A DNA stretch of 32,636 nucleotides from positions 10,001-42,636 of the forward strand of contig CACNIF010000006.1 of the NCBI GenBank assembly GCA_902620465.1, in the 5' to 3' direction. This DNA is from an uncultured Pelagibacteraceae bacterium. Its GTDB lineage: Bacteria; Pseudomonadota; Alphaproteobacteria; Pelagibacterales; Pelagibacteraceae. The position numbers and the translations under genes are program-made. Shown here piece by piece: positions 9,647 to 17,996 of this stretch (the stretch's first letter is position 1; every line of letters begins with the position of its first letter). The notes beneath the pieces were generated by a model. That model was given only the letters and a program-made list of their open reading frames with translations. It was not told where the DNA came from and did not search any database.

Positions 9647-10948
9647 TTAACTTCTATAATCTGAGTTAATTTCAATATATTCTTTTGTTAGATCCATAGT
9701 ATAAGTGGTAAATTTTTTTGAACCTTTAAAAATATTTATGTTAATATCAATATTGTCATTTTTCATATAATTTTCAATATCAGTCTCATTATAGTTTAAA
9801 TTTAATTTTCCGTTATTAATAATGGAAAATTCTCCAAATTTTATTGACAACTTTTCTAAGTTTATCAGAACATTTGATTTTCCTATTGCCATTACTATCC
9901 TGCCCCAATTTGGGTCCTCACCCGCTATAGCAGTTTTTACTAAGGGAGAATTAGCAATCGAAAATCCAATTTTTTTTGCATCATCCTCACTTTTACAATT
10001 CTCTACGTTAATAGTTATAAATTTTGATGCACCCTCTCCATCTGAAACTACTCTTTTAGCTAAACTTAATAAAACTTTTTTTAATGCTTCCTCAAAATCT
10101 CTTATTCTTTTATCATTATAATTTTTAATTCTAGAATGCTTTACTTTACCAGTCGAAAAAATACTAACCATGTCATTAGTGCTTGTGTCACCATCACAGC
10201 TGATTGCATTAAAGGTTGTCGAAATATTTTTTTTAAGAAGTTTTTTTAAAATGTCATTAGATAAGTCCGCGTCTGTGAAAATATAAGCTAGTGTGGTAGC
10301 CATATTAGGTTGGATCATCCCAGACCCCTTCGCTATACCAAAAATCTTAATAGAACTCCCGGCAATTTTACAATTTTCCATTGACATTTTAGGTTGTGTA
10401 TCGGTTGTCATAATACCTAAAGCTGCCTTCATCCATATATACTTATTTTGAGTATATCTAATATTTTTTACTAAAACTGGAATCTTGTTTTTAATTTTAT
10501 CTTCTGGAAAGATTTCTCCAATTGTACCGGTACAACCAAATATTATTTCTTTTGGTTTAATTATTTTTGGATTATCGTCGTCTTCTTTTTGTCTTGCAGT
10601 TAGTTCTTGTGAAATTTGGTCTGCTATTTTTTCAAGACTTTTATATCCCTGTCTACCAGTAAAACAATTTGCGTTTCTCGCATTAACTAAGAGTGAATAT
10701 ATTTTTTTTGATTTTTGATTTAAGTTCCATTTAATATTCTCAGAAATAATTTTTGATTGTGTGTAAACAGAAGCATGGCTTGCTCCATCTCTAAAATAAA
10801 ACATTACTAAATCATCTCTATTGTCTTTGTAAAGATCTGCACATACACTAGAAATTGAAACACCATCAATATGATCTAAATCTTGATATTCTAACATTCT
10901 CTTGTTTTTCGATTTAGATAATAAAAAATTTGGTAAATTTAAGCCCAT
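9647..10948 (-). CDS. argJ: bifunctional ornithine acetyltransferase / N-acetylglutamate synthase
   Basis: ArgJ moves the acetyl group from N-acetylornithine to glutamate, recycling it within arginine synthesis; many homologues also use acetyl-CoA. The 433-residue precursor normally self-cleaves at an Ala-Thr bond to give alpha and beta chains. That site is present at A217/T218 (GSGMIQPNMAT), T218 being the nucleophile. The oxyanion-hole region GCTGTIGE is at 138-145. Whether this copy is mono- or bifunctional cannot be decided by eye. argD and argF occur together at 21988-24085 but argJ is separate. It diverges from secA across 65 nt. Confidence 0.95.
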   Translation of the reverse strand: MGLNLPNFLLSKSKNKRMLEYQDLDHIDGVSISSVCADLYKDNRDDLVMFYFRDGASHASVYTQSKIISENIKWNLNQKSKKIYSLLVNARNANCFTGRQGYKSLEKIADQISQELTARQKEDDDNPKIIKPKEIIFGCTGTIGEIFPEDKIKNKIPVLVKNIRYTQNKYIWMKAALGIMTTDTQPKMSMENCKIAGSSIKIFGIAKGSGMIQPNMATTLAYIFTDADLSNDILKKLLKKNISTTFNAISCDGDTSTNDMVSIFSTGKVKHSRIKNYNDKRIRDFEEALKKVLLSLAKRVVSDGEGASKFITINVENCKSEDDAKKIGFSIANSPLVKTAIAGEDPNWGRIVMAIGKSNVLINLEKLSIKFGEFSIINNGKLNLNYNETDIENYMKNDNIDININIFKGSKKFTTYTMDLTKEYIEINSDYRS

Positions 10949-11013
10949 GGTATTTAAAATATTTATTTATTAATTATATTAAAGGATATAAGTAAATAAT
11001 AAATCAAAAACTA

Positions 11014-13560
11014 ATGCTAAATCCTTTAAAACTTATCTCAAAATTCATTAGGTCAGGTAATCAGAAAGAACTAGATAGGTTGAAAAAGATAACTCAAAAA
11101 ATAAATTCTCTAGAAGAAAGCACAAAAAATCTCAGAGATAATGAATTTCCAAATAAAACCAGAGAATTCAAAGAAAAATTAAAAAATGGCTTTAGTATAG
11201 ATAAATTACTACCAGAAGCTTTTGCACTAGTGAGAGAGGCATCTAGAAGAATTAGGAATGAAAGGCATTTTGACGTTCAAATTATCGGGGGGATAGTATT
11301 ACACGAAAGAAAAATTGCTGAGATGCGAACAGGAGAAGGTAAAACATTAACAATAACTCTTGCAGCTTATTTAAACGCCCTATTTGAAAAAGGAGTTCAT
11401 ATTGTTACCGTTAATGACTATTTAGCAAAAAGAGACTGCCTTGAGATGGGAAAAATTTATAATTTCTTGGGAATATCCTCTGGCTACATAAATAATATTC
11501 AAGACGATAGTGAAAGAAAAAAAAATTATAATTGTGATATCACCTATGCAACTAATAGCGAATTAGGCTTTGACTACCTTAGAGATAACATGAAGTATTC
11601 TAAAGGCGAAATGGTTCAAAGAGAACATTTTTTTTCAATCGTTGATGAGATCGACTCTTGTTTAATTGATGAGGCTAGAACTCCATTAATCATCTCTGGT
11701 GCTGCGGAGGATAAAACTAACAAATATCTTGCTGTAGATAAGTTGGTGAAAAGGTTAAAAAAAACTGACTATGAAATTGACGAAAAAGATAGAAATATTT
11801 TATTAACAAATGACGGAATAAATAATGTAGAAAAAATTTTTTCTGAAACAGGTATATTAAAAAATAATAATTTTTACGATCCAGAAAATATAAATTTAGT
11901 ACATCATGTAAATCAAGCTTTAAGGGCTAACCATTTGTTTGAAAAAGGTAAGGATTATATTGTTAAAGATAACTCCTTAAAGATTATAGATGAACTTACT
12001 GGAAGAATTCTTGAAGGTAGGCGATTTGGTGATGGTCTCCACCAAGCTTTAGAGGCTAAAGAGAGAATTGAAATTCAATCTGAAAATCAAACATTAGCAT
12101 CAATAACTTATCAAAATTATTTTAAACTATACAAAAAGATTGCAGGTTGTACTGGAACAGCAGCAACAGAGTCAGAAGAATTTTTTGAGATTTATAATTT
12201 GCCGGTTGTTGTGATCCCGACAAATAAGAAAATGATAAGAAAAGATTTTAATGATCAAATTTTCAGGACCGAAAAAGAAAAAAATAATGCCATAATTAAA
12301 AAAATTAAAGATCACAATAAAGCTGGGCAGCCATTGTTAATTTTTACATCCAGTATTAACAAGTCTGAAATTTACTCAAAATTATTGGATAAAGAGAAGA
12401 TTATTCATGTGGTTTTAAATGCAAAAAATCATGAAAACGAGGCTGAAATTATCTCTAATGCAGGTAGAGAAGGATCTGTGATAATAACAACAAGTATTTC
12501 AGGAAGAGGTGTCGATATTCAATTAGGAGGAAAAAAAGACACGACAAATAGTGAAAAATTAGTTGAAGACAAAAAAAAAATAAAATCATTAGGTGGCTTA
12601 TTCGTAATTGGAACAGAGAGAATGGAGTCGCGAAGAGTTGATAATCAAGCAAGAGGTAGATCGGGACGTCAAGGTGATGAAGGAAGTTCAATTTTTTATG
12701 TAAGTTTAGAAGATGATTTAATGAGAATTTTTGGATCAGACTCAATGAACAACATGCTTGAAAAATTAGGCCTAAAAGATGGTGAAAGTATTGATCATCC
12801 ATGGATCAATAAAGCTTTAGAGAGAGCGCAGCAAAAAGTAGAGGCAAGAAACTTTGATATTAGAAAAACTCTTATTAAATTTGATAATGTTTTAAATGAT
12901 CAAAGACACGTGATTTTTTCACAAAGAAAAGAAGCAATGGATAGTACAAAAATTTTTGATTATTCCACAAATTTTTTAGATGAGATAAAGAAAGACTTAA
13001 TAGAATTAAAGATCCAAAAGATTGCAAATCCAAAGAGCCCCCTTTTTGAAAATCAAATCAAAACTCTTATGGGTAAAAACTATAATGAGGAAGAATTGAG
13101 GGTTTTATTAGAAAAAAAAGATGACGAGTTAATGAAATTAATTTCTGATAAATTCTATAAAACTAGAGACGAAAGAATTAAATTGTTGGGTATAGATCAA
13201 GCAAAACTAATAGAAAAAAGAATCTTTTTACAATCTATAGATATTAATTGGAAATCGCACATACAATATTTAGAGCAATTACGTCAAGTAATTGGATTAA
13301 GATCTTATGGACAAAGAGATCCACTCATCGAATACAAAAAAGAAGCTTTTACTTTATTTGAAGATTTATTAAAAAAACTTAAGCAAGATTACATAGTTGT
13401 TCTCATGAATCTAAAATTTGTAGAGAAATCAGGTGGTAAATCAGAGGAGCAAACTAATGAAGAAAAATCGATTAACCAAATTAATAAAAAAGTAAAAAGA
13501 AATGAACCTTGTCCTTGTGGATCTGGAAAAAAATATAAAAAGTGTTGTGGAAAATTATAA
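11014..13560 (+). CDS. secA: preprotein translocase ATPase SecA
   Basis: SecA is the ATP-driven motor that pushes secretory proteins through SecYEG. The 848-residue protein has the Walker A motif MRTGEGKT (104-111) and the DEAD-like Walker B VDEID (about 206-210). The NBD2 signature GTERMESRRVDNQARGRSGR follows around 533-552. The helical scaffold and wing domains follow. The C terminus ends in a complete SEC-C zinc motif (C833, C835, C844, C845), which normally contacts SecB and lipid. Its stop codon overlaps the end of accA by 6 nt on the opposite strand. Confidence 0.98.
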   Translation: MLNPLKLISKFIRSGNQKELDRLKKITQKINSLEESTKNLRDNEFPNKTREFKEKLKNGFSIDKLLPEAFALVREASRRIRNERHFDVQIIGGIVLHERKIAEMRTGEGKTLTITLAAYLNALFEKGVHIVTVNDYLAKRDCLEMGKIYNFLGISSGYINNIQDDSERKKNYNCDITYATNSELGFDYLRDNMKYSKGEMVQREHFFSIVDEIDSCLIDEARTPLIISGAAEDKTNKYLAVDKLVKRLKKTDYEIDEKDRNILLTNDGINNVEKIFSETGILKNNNFYDPENINLVHHVNQALRANHLFEKGKDYIVKDNSLKIIDELTGRILEGRRFGDGLHQALEAKERIEIQSENQTLASITYQNYFKLYKKIAGCTGTAATESEEFFEIYNLPVVVIPTNKKMIRKDFNDQIFRTEKEKNNAIIKKIKDHNKAGQPLLIFTSSINKSEIYSKLLDKEKIIHVVLNAKNHENEAEIISNAGREGSVIITTSISGRGVDIQLGGKKDTTNSEKLVEDKKKIKSLGGLFVIGTERMESRRVDNQARGRSGRQGDEGSSIFYVSLEDDLMRIFGSDSMNNMLEKLGLKDGESIDHPWINKALERAQQKVEARNFDIRKTLIKFDNVLNDQRHVIFSQRKEAMDSTKIFDYSTNFLDEIKKDLIELKIQKIANPKSPLFENQIKTLMGKNYNEEELRVLLEKKDDELMKLISDKFYKTRDERIKLLGIDQAKLIEKRIFLQSIDINWKSHIQYLEQLRQVIGLRSYGQRDPLIEYKKEAFTLFEDLLKKLKQDYIVVLMNLKFVEKSGGKSEEQTNEEKSINQINKKVKRNEPCPCGSGKKYKKCCGKL

Positions 13561-14646
13561 AAAAATTAATACAATTATCAAAATAAGTATAACTAAAGAA
13601 GGTATAATCAATTTTTTTTTTTGAAAAATTTCTAAAATCTCATTACGTTGAGCTTTTAGAGAACTTAAATCTGTTGTATTTGTGACAAAACCTTTAATTC
13701 TTCCAATTTTTAAGAATTTATTTTTTCTATTGTTAAAAACTTCTTCACCTGACATAGATTGAAAATAATCTAAACTTGTTGATAATGAGTCTTGAACATT
13801 TTTTAAAATTAAATCTTTATCTCTATGTGCGCCGCCAATAGGCTCCTTAATAATTTCATCAATCACATTTAACTCGAGTAAATCTTTTGCGGAAAGTTTC
13901 ATTGCTTTAGCGGCATCAAGCATTTTTTTTGGATCTCTCCACAGAATTGTTGCACATCCCTCAGGAGAAATAACTGAATAAATCGCATTTTCTAACATTA
14001 AGACTTTGCTTGAGGAGGCTAGAGCTATAGCACCCCCAGAACCACCCTCTCCAATAATAATTGCTATTGTTGGAACTTTTAACTTCATACAACACTCAAT
14101 TGATTTCGCGATTGCTTCTGCTTGACCCCGTTCCTCAGCACCTACTCCAGGATAAGCTCCTGGTGTATCTATAAACGAAACTATTGGTATCTGAAATCTA
14201 TCAGCTAGCTCCATGAGACGTATTGTTTTTCTGTAGCCCTCAGGTCTCATCATTCCAAAATTTCTTTCAATTCTGCTATCCAAATCTTCTCCCTTTTCTT
14301 GACCAATAACTAAAATTGACTGATTTTTAAATTTTGCAAAACCTGTGATAACTGACTTATCCTCACCATAAAACCTATCGCCTGATAGAGAAATAAAGTC
14401 ATCAAACAAATTATCAATGAAAAATTTTGATTTAGGCCTATCCTCATGTCTTGCAACCATAGTGGTTTGCCAAGGATCAAGGTTTGAATAAATTGAATTC
14501 AATTTATCATTTATCTCTTCCTGAGTTTTTGAAATTTTTTGAGTATCGACTTCAGAGATACCACCCTGATTATATGGATCTTTAAGTTTCTCTAACTCTT
14601 CATCTAATTCTTTTATTTCTTTTTCAAAATTAAGATAGTTTTTCAT
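13555..14646 (-). CDS. accA: acetyl-CoA carboxylase carboxyltransferase alpha subunit, with hydrophobic C-terminal tail
   Basis: AccA and AccD form the carboxyltransferase that makes malonyl-CoA for fatty-acid synthesis. The family core is intact (about residues 1-319), including RNFGMMRPEGYRK, DTPGAYPGVGAEERGQ and GEGGSGGAIA. The odd part is a ~44-residue extension beyond the E. coli-like end: residues 321-345 are polar and charged, and 346-363 are almost entirely Ile/Leu/Val, preceded by KKK. This looks like a C-terminal membrane tail anchor. Single and uninterrupted, it is not an obvious frameshift, although its last codons overlap the secA stop. AccA is normally soluble, so the tail would be a clade-specific feature; accD is not in the window. 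Confidence 0.94.
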   Translation of the reverse strand: MKNYLNFEKEIKELDEELEKLKDPYNQGGISEVDTQKISKTQEEINDKLNSIYSNLDPWQTTMVARHEDRPKSKFFIDNLFDDFISLSGDRFYGEDKSVITGFAKFKNQSILVIGQEKGEDLDSRIERNFGMMRPEGYRKTIRLMELADRFQIPIVSFIDTPGAYPGVGAEERGQAEAIAKSIECCMKLKVPTIAIIIGEGGSGGAIALASSSKVLMLENAIYSVISPEGCATILWRDPKKMLDAAKAMKLSAKDLLELNVIDEIIKEPIGGAHRDKDLILKNVQDSLSTSLDYFQSMSGEEVFNNRKNKFLKIGRIKGFVTNTTDLSSLKAQRNEILEIFQKKKLIIPSLVILILIIVLIFL

Positions 14647-14712
14647 TGTTTTATAAAGCGATTATTTAATTAACAAAAAAGGCAATAAAATGATATTGAA
14701 TTAAACAAATAT

Positions 14713-14742
14713 TTGTTATTTAATAAGATATTCTTTTATAGA
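14713..14742 (+). promoter_or_regulatory. candidate glcB promoter
   Basis: TTGTTA (14713-14718) and TATAGA (14737-14742) are separated by 18 nt. Transcription would start near 14750, just before the riboswitch. This is an AT-rich region where chance matches are common. Confidence 0.35.
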
Positions 14743-14755
14743 ATTAAGTTTTACT

Positions 14756-14901
14756 ATCGGGAGAGACTATTTTTTAGCGCCGAAGGAGCAACCACCCCGG
14801 AAACTCTCAGGCAAAAGGACCGATCGAAACATAACACTCTGGAAAGAGATTTATTTCCGCCGAAGGAGCAAAACTCTCAGGCAAAAATACAGATGGGGTG
14901 T
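14756..14901 (+). promoter_or_regulatory. tandem glycine riboswitch
   Basis: Two consecutive glycine (gcvT-type) aptamers. Aptamer 1 has P1 ATCGG/CCGAT (14756-14760 with 14820-14824) and the conserved GGAGAGAC, GCCGAAGGAGCAA and CTCTCAGGCAAAAGGAC blocks. Aptamer 2 starts with ACTCTGGAAAGAG and repeats GCCGAAGGAGCAA and CTCTCAGGCAAAA. It closes with TCTG/CAGA (14838-14841 with 14890-14893), possibly extended by ACAC/GTGT (14834-14837 with 14898-14901). The second aptamer ends only about 14-22 nt before the glcB ATG. No terminator hairpin with a U-run follows, so control of translation start is more likely than attenuation. Glycine riboswitches before malate synthase have been described in SAR11. 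Confidence 0.95.
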
Positions 14902-14914
14902 GAGTTAAACTGCT

Positions 14915-17089
14915 ATGCAAGAAAAATACGTAAAAATTAATAATTTAAAAGTATCTGAAAAACTATCAAAATTTGTAAATGGTGAATTACTGAAAAATAC
15001 AAATGTATCTCCTGAAAATTTTTGGTTAGGTCTTGAAAAAACTCTTGATGAGCTTGCACCAAAAAATAGAGAATTAATTAAGTTTAGAGAAGATTTACAA
15101 AAGAAAATAGATAATTGGCATATTAAAAATAAAGGTAAAGAATTCAATTTAGTGGAGTATAAAAAATTTTTGTTAGAAATTGGTTATTTAAAAAACGAAG
15201 GACCTGATTTTAAAATAGAAACTAAAAATGTTGATGAAGAAATTGCGAATATAGCCGGACCTCAATTAGTAGTACCCATCATGAATGCAAGGTATGCGTT
15301 AAATGCTGCGAATGCAAGATGGATGAGTTTATATGATAGTCTTTATGGCACGGATGTAATTGAAGAGTCTGAAGACAGCGTATCTGAAAGGTATGACCCT
15401 TTAAGGGGTGAAATGGTTATTAAATATGGTAGAGATTTTTTAGATAATCACTTCCCATTAGCTGGATTGAGTTGGGCTAAAATAACAAGCTTTGCCGTAA
15501 AAGATGGCAAATTAAAAATTTTAAAAGGTGCTGATGTTTTTGATTTAGGAGATGAAGATAAATTTATCGGACACAGAGGTGAAAGTGACAACCCATCTGC
15601 AATTATTTTAAAGAATAATAATTTACATATTGAGATTCTAAAAGATTCAAGAGCGTTTGCTGCTCAACAAGATCATGCAGGAATTAGTGACATAATAATA
15701 GAATCTGCAGTTTCAACAATTTGTGATAATGAGGATAGTGTAGCTGCAGTTGACTCGGAAGATAAAATTATTTGTTATCGAAATTGGCTGGGTCTTATGA
15801 AGGGTGATCTTAAATCAAAATTTGAAAAAGAAGGTAAATTATTTGAGAGAAAGCTAAATCCAAATAGAAGTTATATCTCAAAAGATGGTAAAGGTTTAAA
15901 GTTGCATGGTAGAAGCCTTTTACTAATAAGAAATGTTGGTCATTTAATGACAAACCCTTCGATTTTATTAAGTGATGGAAATGAAATACCAGAGGGAATT
16001 ATGGATGCATTTCTAACAACAGCGGCTGCACTTCATGATATTAAAAACAGAACGAACTCAAGAACTGGATCTGTGTACATAGTAAAGCCTAAAATGCATG
16101 GTCCAGATGAGACGGCGTTTACAGATTTAATTTTTTCTAAAGTTGAGGAAGTTCTTAATTTACCTAAGTATACTTGTAAGATTGGTATTATGGATGAAGA
16201 AAGAAGAACGTCTGCAAATTTAAAAGAGTGTATTAAAAGTCTTAAAAATAGAGTTTTTTTCATAAATACTGGTTTCTTGGATAGAACTGGTGATGAAATG
16301 CACACATCTATGGAAGCTGGCCCAATGATTAAAAAAGGTGATATGAAATTATCTAAATGGATAAACGCTTACGAAAATAATAATGTCGATATTGGTTTAA
16401 AATGTGGATTTTCAGGAAAAGCTCAAATTGGAAAAGGAATGTGGGCAATGCCAGATAAAATGAAAGATATGATGGATCAAAAAAAAGGACACCTAAAAGC
16501 AGGAGCAAACTGTGCATGGGTTCCGTCTCCAACAGCAGCTGCCTTACATGCTTTACATTATCACGATATAGATATTTTTAATGAACAAAAAAAATTAATT
16601 GATAGAGAGCCAGCAAAAATTGATGATCTCTTAACAATACCAACAGCAGACCGACCTAATTGGTCTGTGAAAGATATAAATAAAGAAATTTCTAACTCCG
16701 CACAAACTATATTGGGTTATGTTGTAAGGTGGGTAGATCAAGGTGTGGGTTGTTCTAAAGTGCCTGATATTAACAATATAGGTTTGATGGAAGATAGGGC
16801 GACACTCAGAATTTCATCCCAGCATATAGCCAACTGGATACATCATGGAATTACAACAAAGATACAAGTAACTGAAATAATGAAAGAAATGGCGAAGATA
16901 GTTGATGAACAAAATAAAAATGATCCATTATATGTTAAAATGAGTGGTGATTATGAAAACTCTATAGCATTTCAAACTGCTTGTGATCTAGTGTTTAAGG
17001 GTAAAGAACAGCCATCAGGTTACACTGAACCATTACTTCATTTAAACAGATTAAAAAAAAAATCTAATCTGAGTTCTAAATCAAATTAG
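14915..17089 (+). CDS. glcB: malate synthase G
   Basis: GlcB condenses glyoxylate with acetyl-CoA to give malate. The 724 residues fit the G isoform (about 720-730). Recognisable blocks are NARYALNAANARWMSLYDSL (about 125-144), HDIKNRTNSRTGSVY near 375, and GIMDEERRTSANLKECI near 424. The C-terminal catalytic segment MEDRATLRISSQHIANWIHHG follows near 626, where the Asp corresponds to the catalytic base in E. coli GlcB. The gene is preceded by a tandem glycine riboswitch, suggesting that glycine raises expression so glyoxylate formed from it is assimilated. Its 3' end overlaps recR by 14 nt on the opposite strand. Confidence 0.97.
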   Translation: MQEKYVKINNLKVSEKLSKFVNGELLKNTNVSPENFWLGLEKTLDELAPKNRELIKFREDLQKKIDNWHIKNKGKEFNLVEYKKFLLEIGYLKNEGPDFKIETKNVDEEIANIAGPQLVVPIMNARYALNAANARWMSLYDSLYGTDVIEESEDSVSERYDPLRGEMVIKYGRDFLDNHFPLAGLSWAKITSFAVKDGKLKILKGADVFDLGDEDKFIGHRGESDNPSAIILKNNNLHIEILKDSRAFAAQQDHAGISDIIIESAVSTICDNEDSVAAVDSEDKIICYRNWLGLMKGDLKSKFEKEGKLFERKLNPNRSYISKDGKGLKLHGRSLLLIRNVGHLMTNPSILLSDGNEIPEGIMDAFLTTAAALHDIKNRTNSRTGSVYIVKPKMHGPDETAFTDLIFSKVEEVLNLPKYTCKIGIMDEERRTSANLKECIKSLKNRVFFINTGFLDRTGDEMHTSMEAGPMIKKGDMKLSKWINAYENNNVDIGLKCGFSGKAQIGKGMWAMPDKMKDMMDQKKGHLKAGANCAWVPSPTAAALHALHYHDIDIFNEQKKLIDREPAKIDDLLTIPTADRPNWSVKDINKEISNSAQTILGYVVRWVDQGVGCSKVPDINNIGLMEDRATLRISSQHIANWIHHGITTKIQVTEIMKEMAKIVDEQNKNDPLYVKMSGDYENSIAFQTACDLVFKGKEQPSGYTEPLLHLNRLKKKSNLSSKSN

Positions 17090-17675
17090 ATCGATTTTTA
17101 AAAGCAGAAATTAAGGTCCCATCATCTAGATTTTCTATCTCACCGCCTACCGGCAAACCTTGGGCAAGCTTAGTGATTTTTACTTTGGAATTTTTTAAAC
17201 TTTCTTGAATATAGTAGGCAGTCGTTTGACCTTCTATTGTGGCACTAGTTGCTAAAATTACTTCCTCGATTTTGTCATTTTTAACTCTTTCCACTAAAGA
17301 GTCGATTAATAAATCTCCTTTTCTATTTCCTGCAGATGAGATTGTACCACCAAGAATATGAAAGTATCCCTGATATATATTAGAGCTCTCAATGGACCAT
17401 TGGTCAGCTATATCCTCAACAACGCAAATTTTATCAAATTTTTTTTTTGAGTTTTCGCAATTATCACAACCTACTAACGTAGATTTTAAAGTACCACATT
17501 TTTTACATCTAGAGACATTTCTATAAATTTGAGTTAATACATTAGCCAAGGGTTTAATAAGCTGATCTCTATCATTCATCAATCTTAAAACAATTCTTTT
17601 CGCTGATTTGGGTCCTAATCCAGGTAATTTGGAAATCAATTTAATTAATTCCTCTATCTCATTAATATTTTGCAT
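17076..17675 (-). CDS. recR: recombination protein RecR
   Basis: RecR works with RecF/RecO to load RecA at gaps. The 199-residue protein has an N-terminal helix-hairpin-helix (LISKLPGLGPKSAKRIVLRL). Next comes a four-cysteine zinc finger (CKKCG and CDNC, about 57-75), then a Toprim domain (CVVEDIADQW near 84) and a C-terminal segment with TKLAQGLPVGGEIENLDDGT. All family parts are present. It is the last gene of the ffs-dnaX-ybaB-recR unit, 3 nt after ybaB, a classic arrangement. The end overlaps convergent glcB by 14 nt. Confidence 0.97.
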   Translation of the reverse strand: MQNINEIEELIKLISKLPGLGPKSAKRIVLRLMNDRDQLIKPLANVLTQIYRNVSRCKKCGTLKSTLVGCDNCENSKKKFDKICVVEDIADQWSIESSNIYQGYFHILGGTISSAGNRKGDLLIDSLVERVKNDKIEEVILATSATIEGQTTAYYIQESLKNSKVKITKLAQGLPVGGEIENLDDGTLISAFKNRSNLI

Positions 17676-17678
17676 TAT

Positions 17679-17996
17679 TTATAATGGCCATTTAAAACCT
17701 GGAATACCAAAACCACCAGTTGCTTTCGAAATTTCCTCTGATGCTTTGGATTTTAATTGTAACTTTGCGTTGTTATGAGCAGCCACGATCAAATCCTCTA
17801 TAATTGACTTATTTTCTTTAAAAATATCATCTGAAATTTCAATTTTTTGCATTTCTCCATCTCCATTTAAGATTATCTTAACAGAATTAGATCCTGAAAC
17901 GCCTTCAACTCTTATTTTTTTAATATTCTCTTGGCTCTCTTTCATTTTTGCCTCTAGCTCCTTTGCTTTATCCAAAATTTTAGAAAAATCTGTCAT
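17679..17996 (-). CDS. ybaB: YbaB/EbfC family nucleoid-associated protein
   Basis: A 105-residue DNA-binding protein of the YbaB/EbfC family, thought to act as a dimer that binds and bends DNA. The N-terminal helix (KILDKAKELEAKMKESQENI) and central beta region (VKIILNGDGEMQKIEISDDI) are diagnostic. The C terminus ends in the usual Gly/Pro-rich GGFGIPGFKWPL. Its start codon overlaps the dnaX stop in ATGA. Placement between dnaX and recR is conserved across bacteria and suggests a link to replication or repair. Confidence 0.95.
   Translation of the reverse strand: MTDFSKILDKAKELEAKMKESQENIKKIRVEGVSGSNSVKIILNGDGEMQKIEISDDIFKENKSIIEDLIVAAHNNAKLQLKSKASEEISKATGGFGIPGFKWPL

Noticed and set aside
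14713..14940. A 75-codon frame before malate synthase
   Set aside because: It covers the tandem glycine riboswitch, whose conserved blocks explain the sequence.
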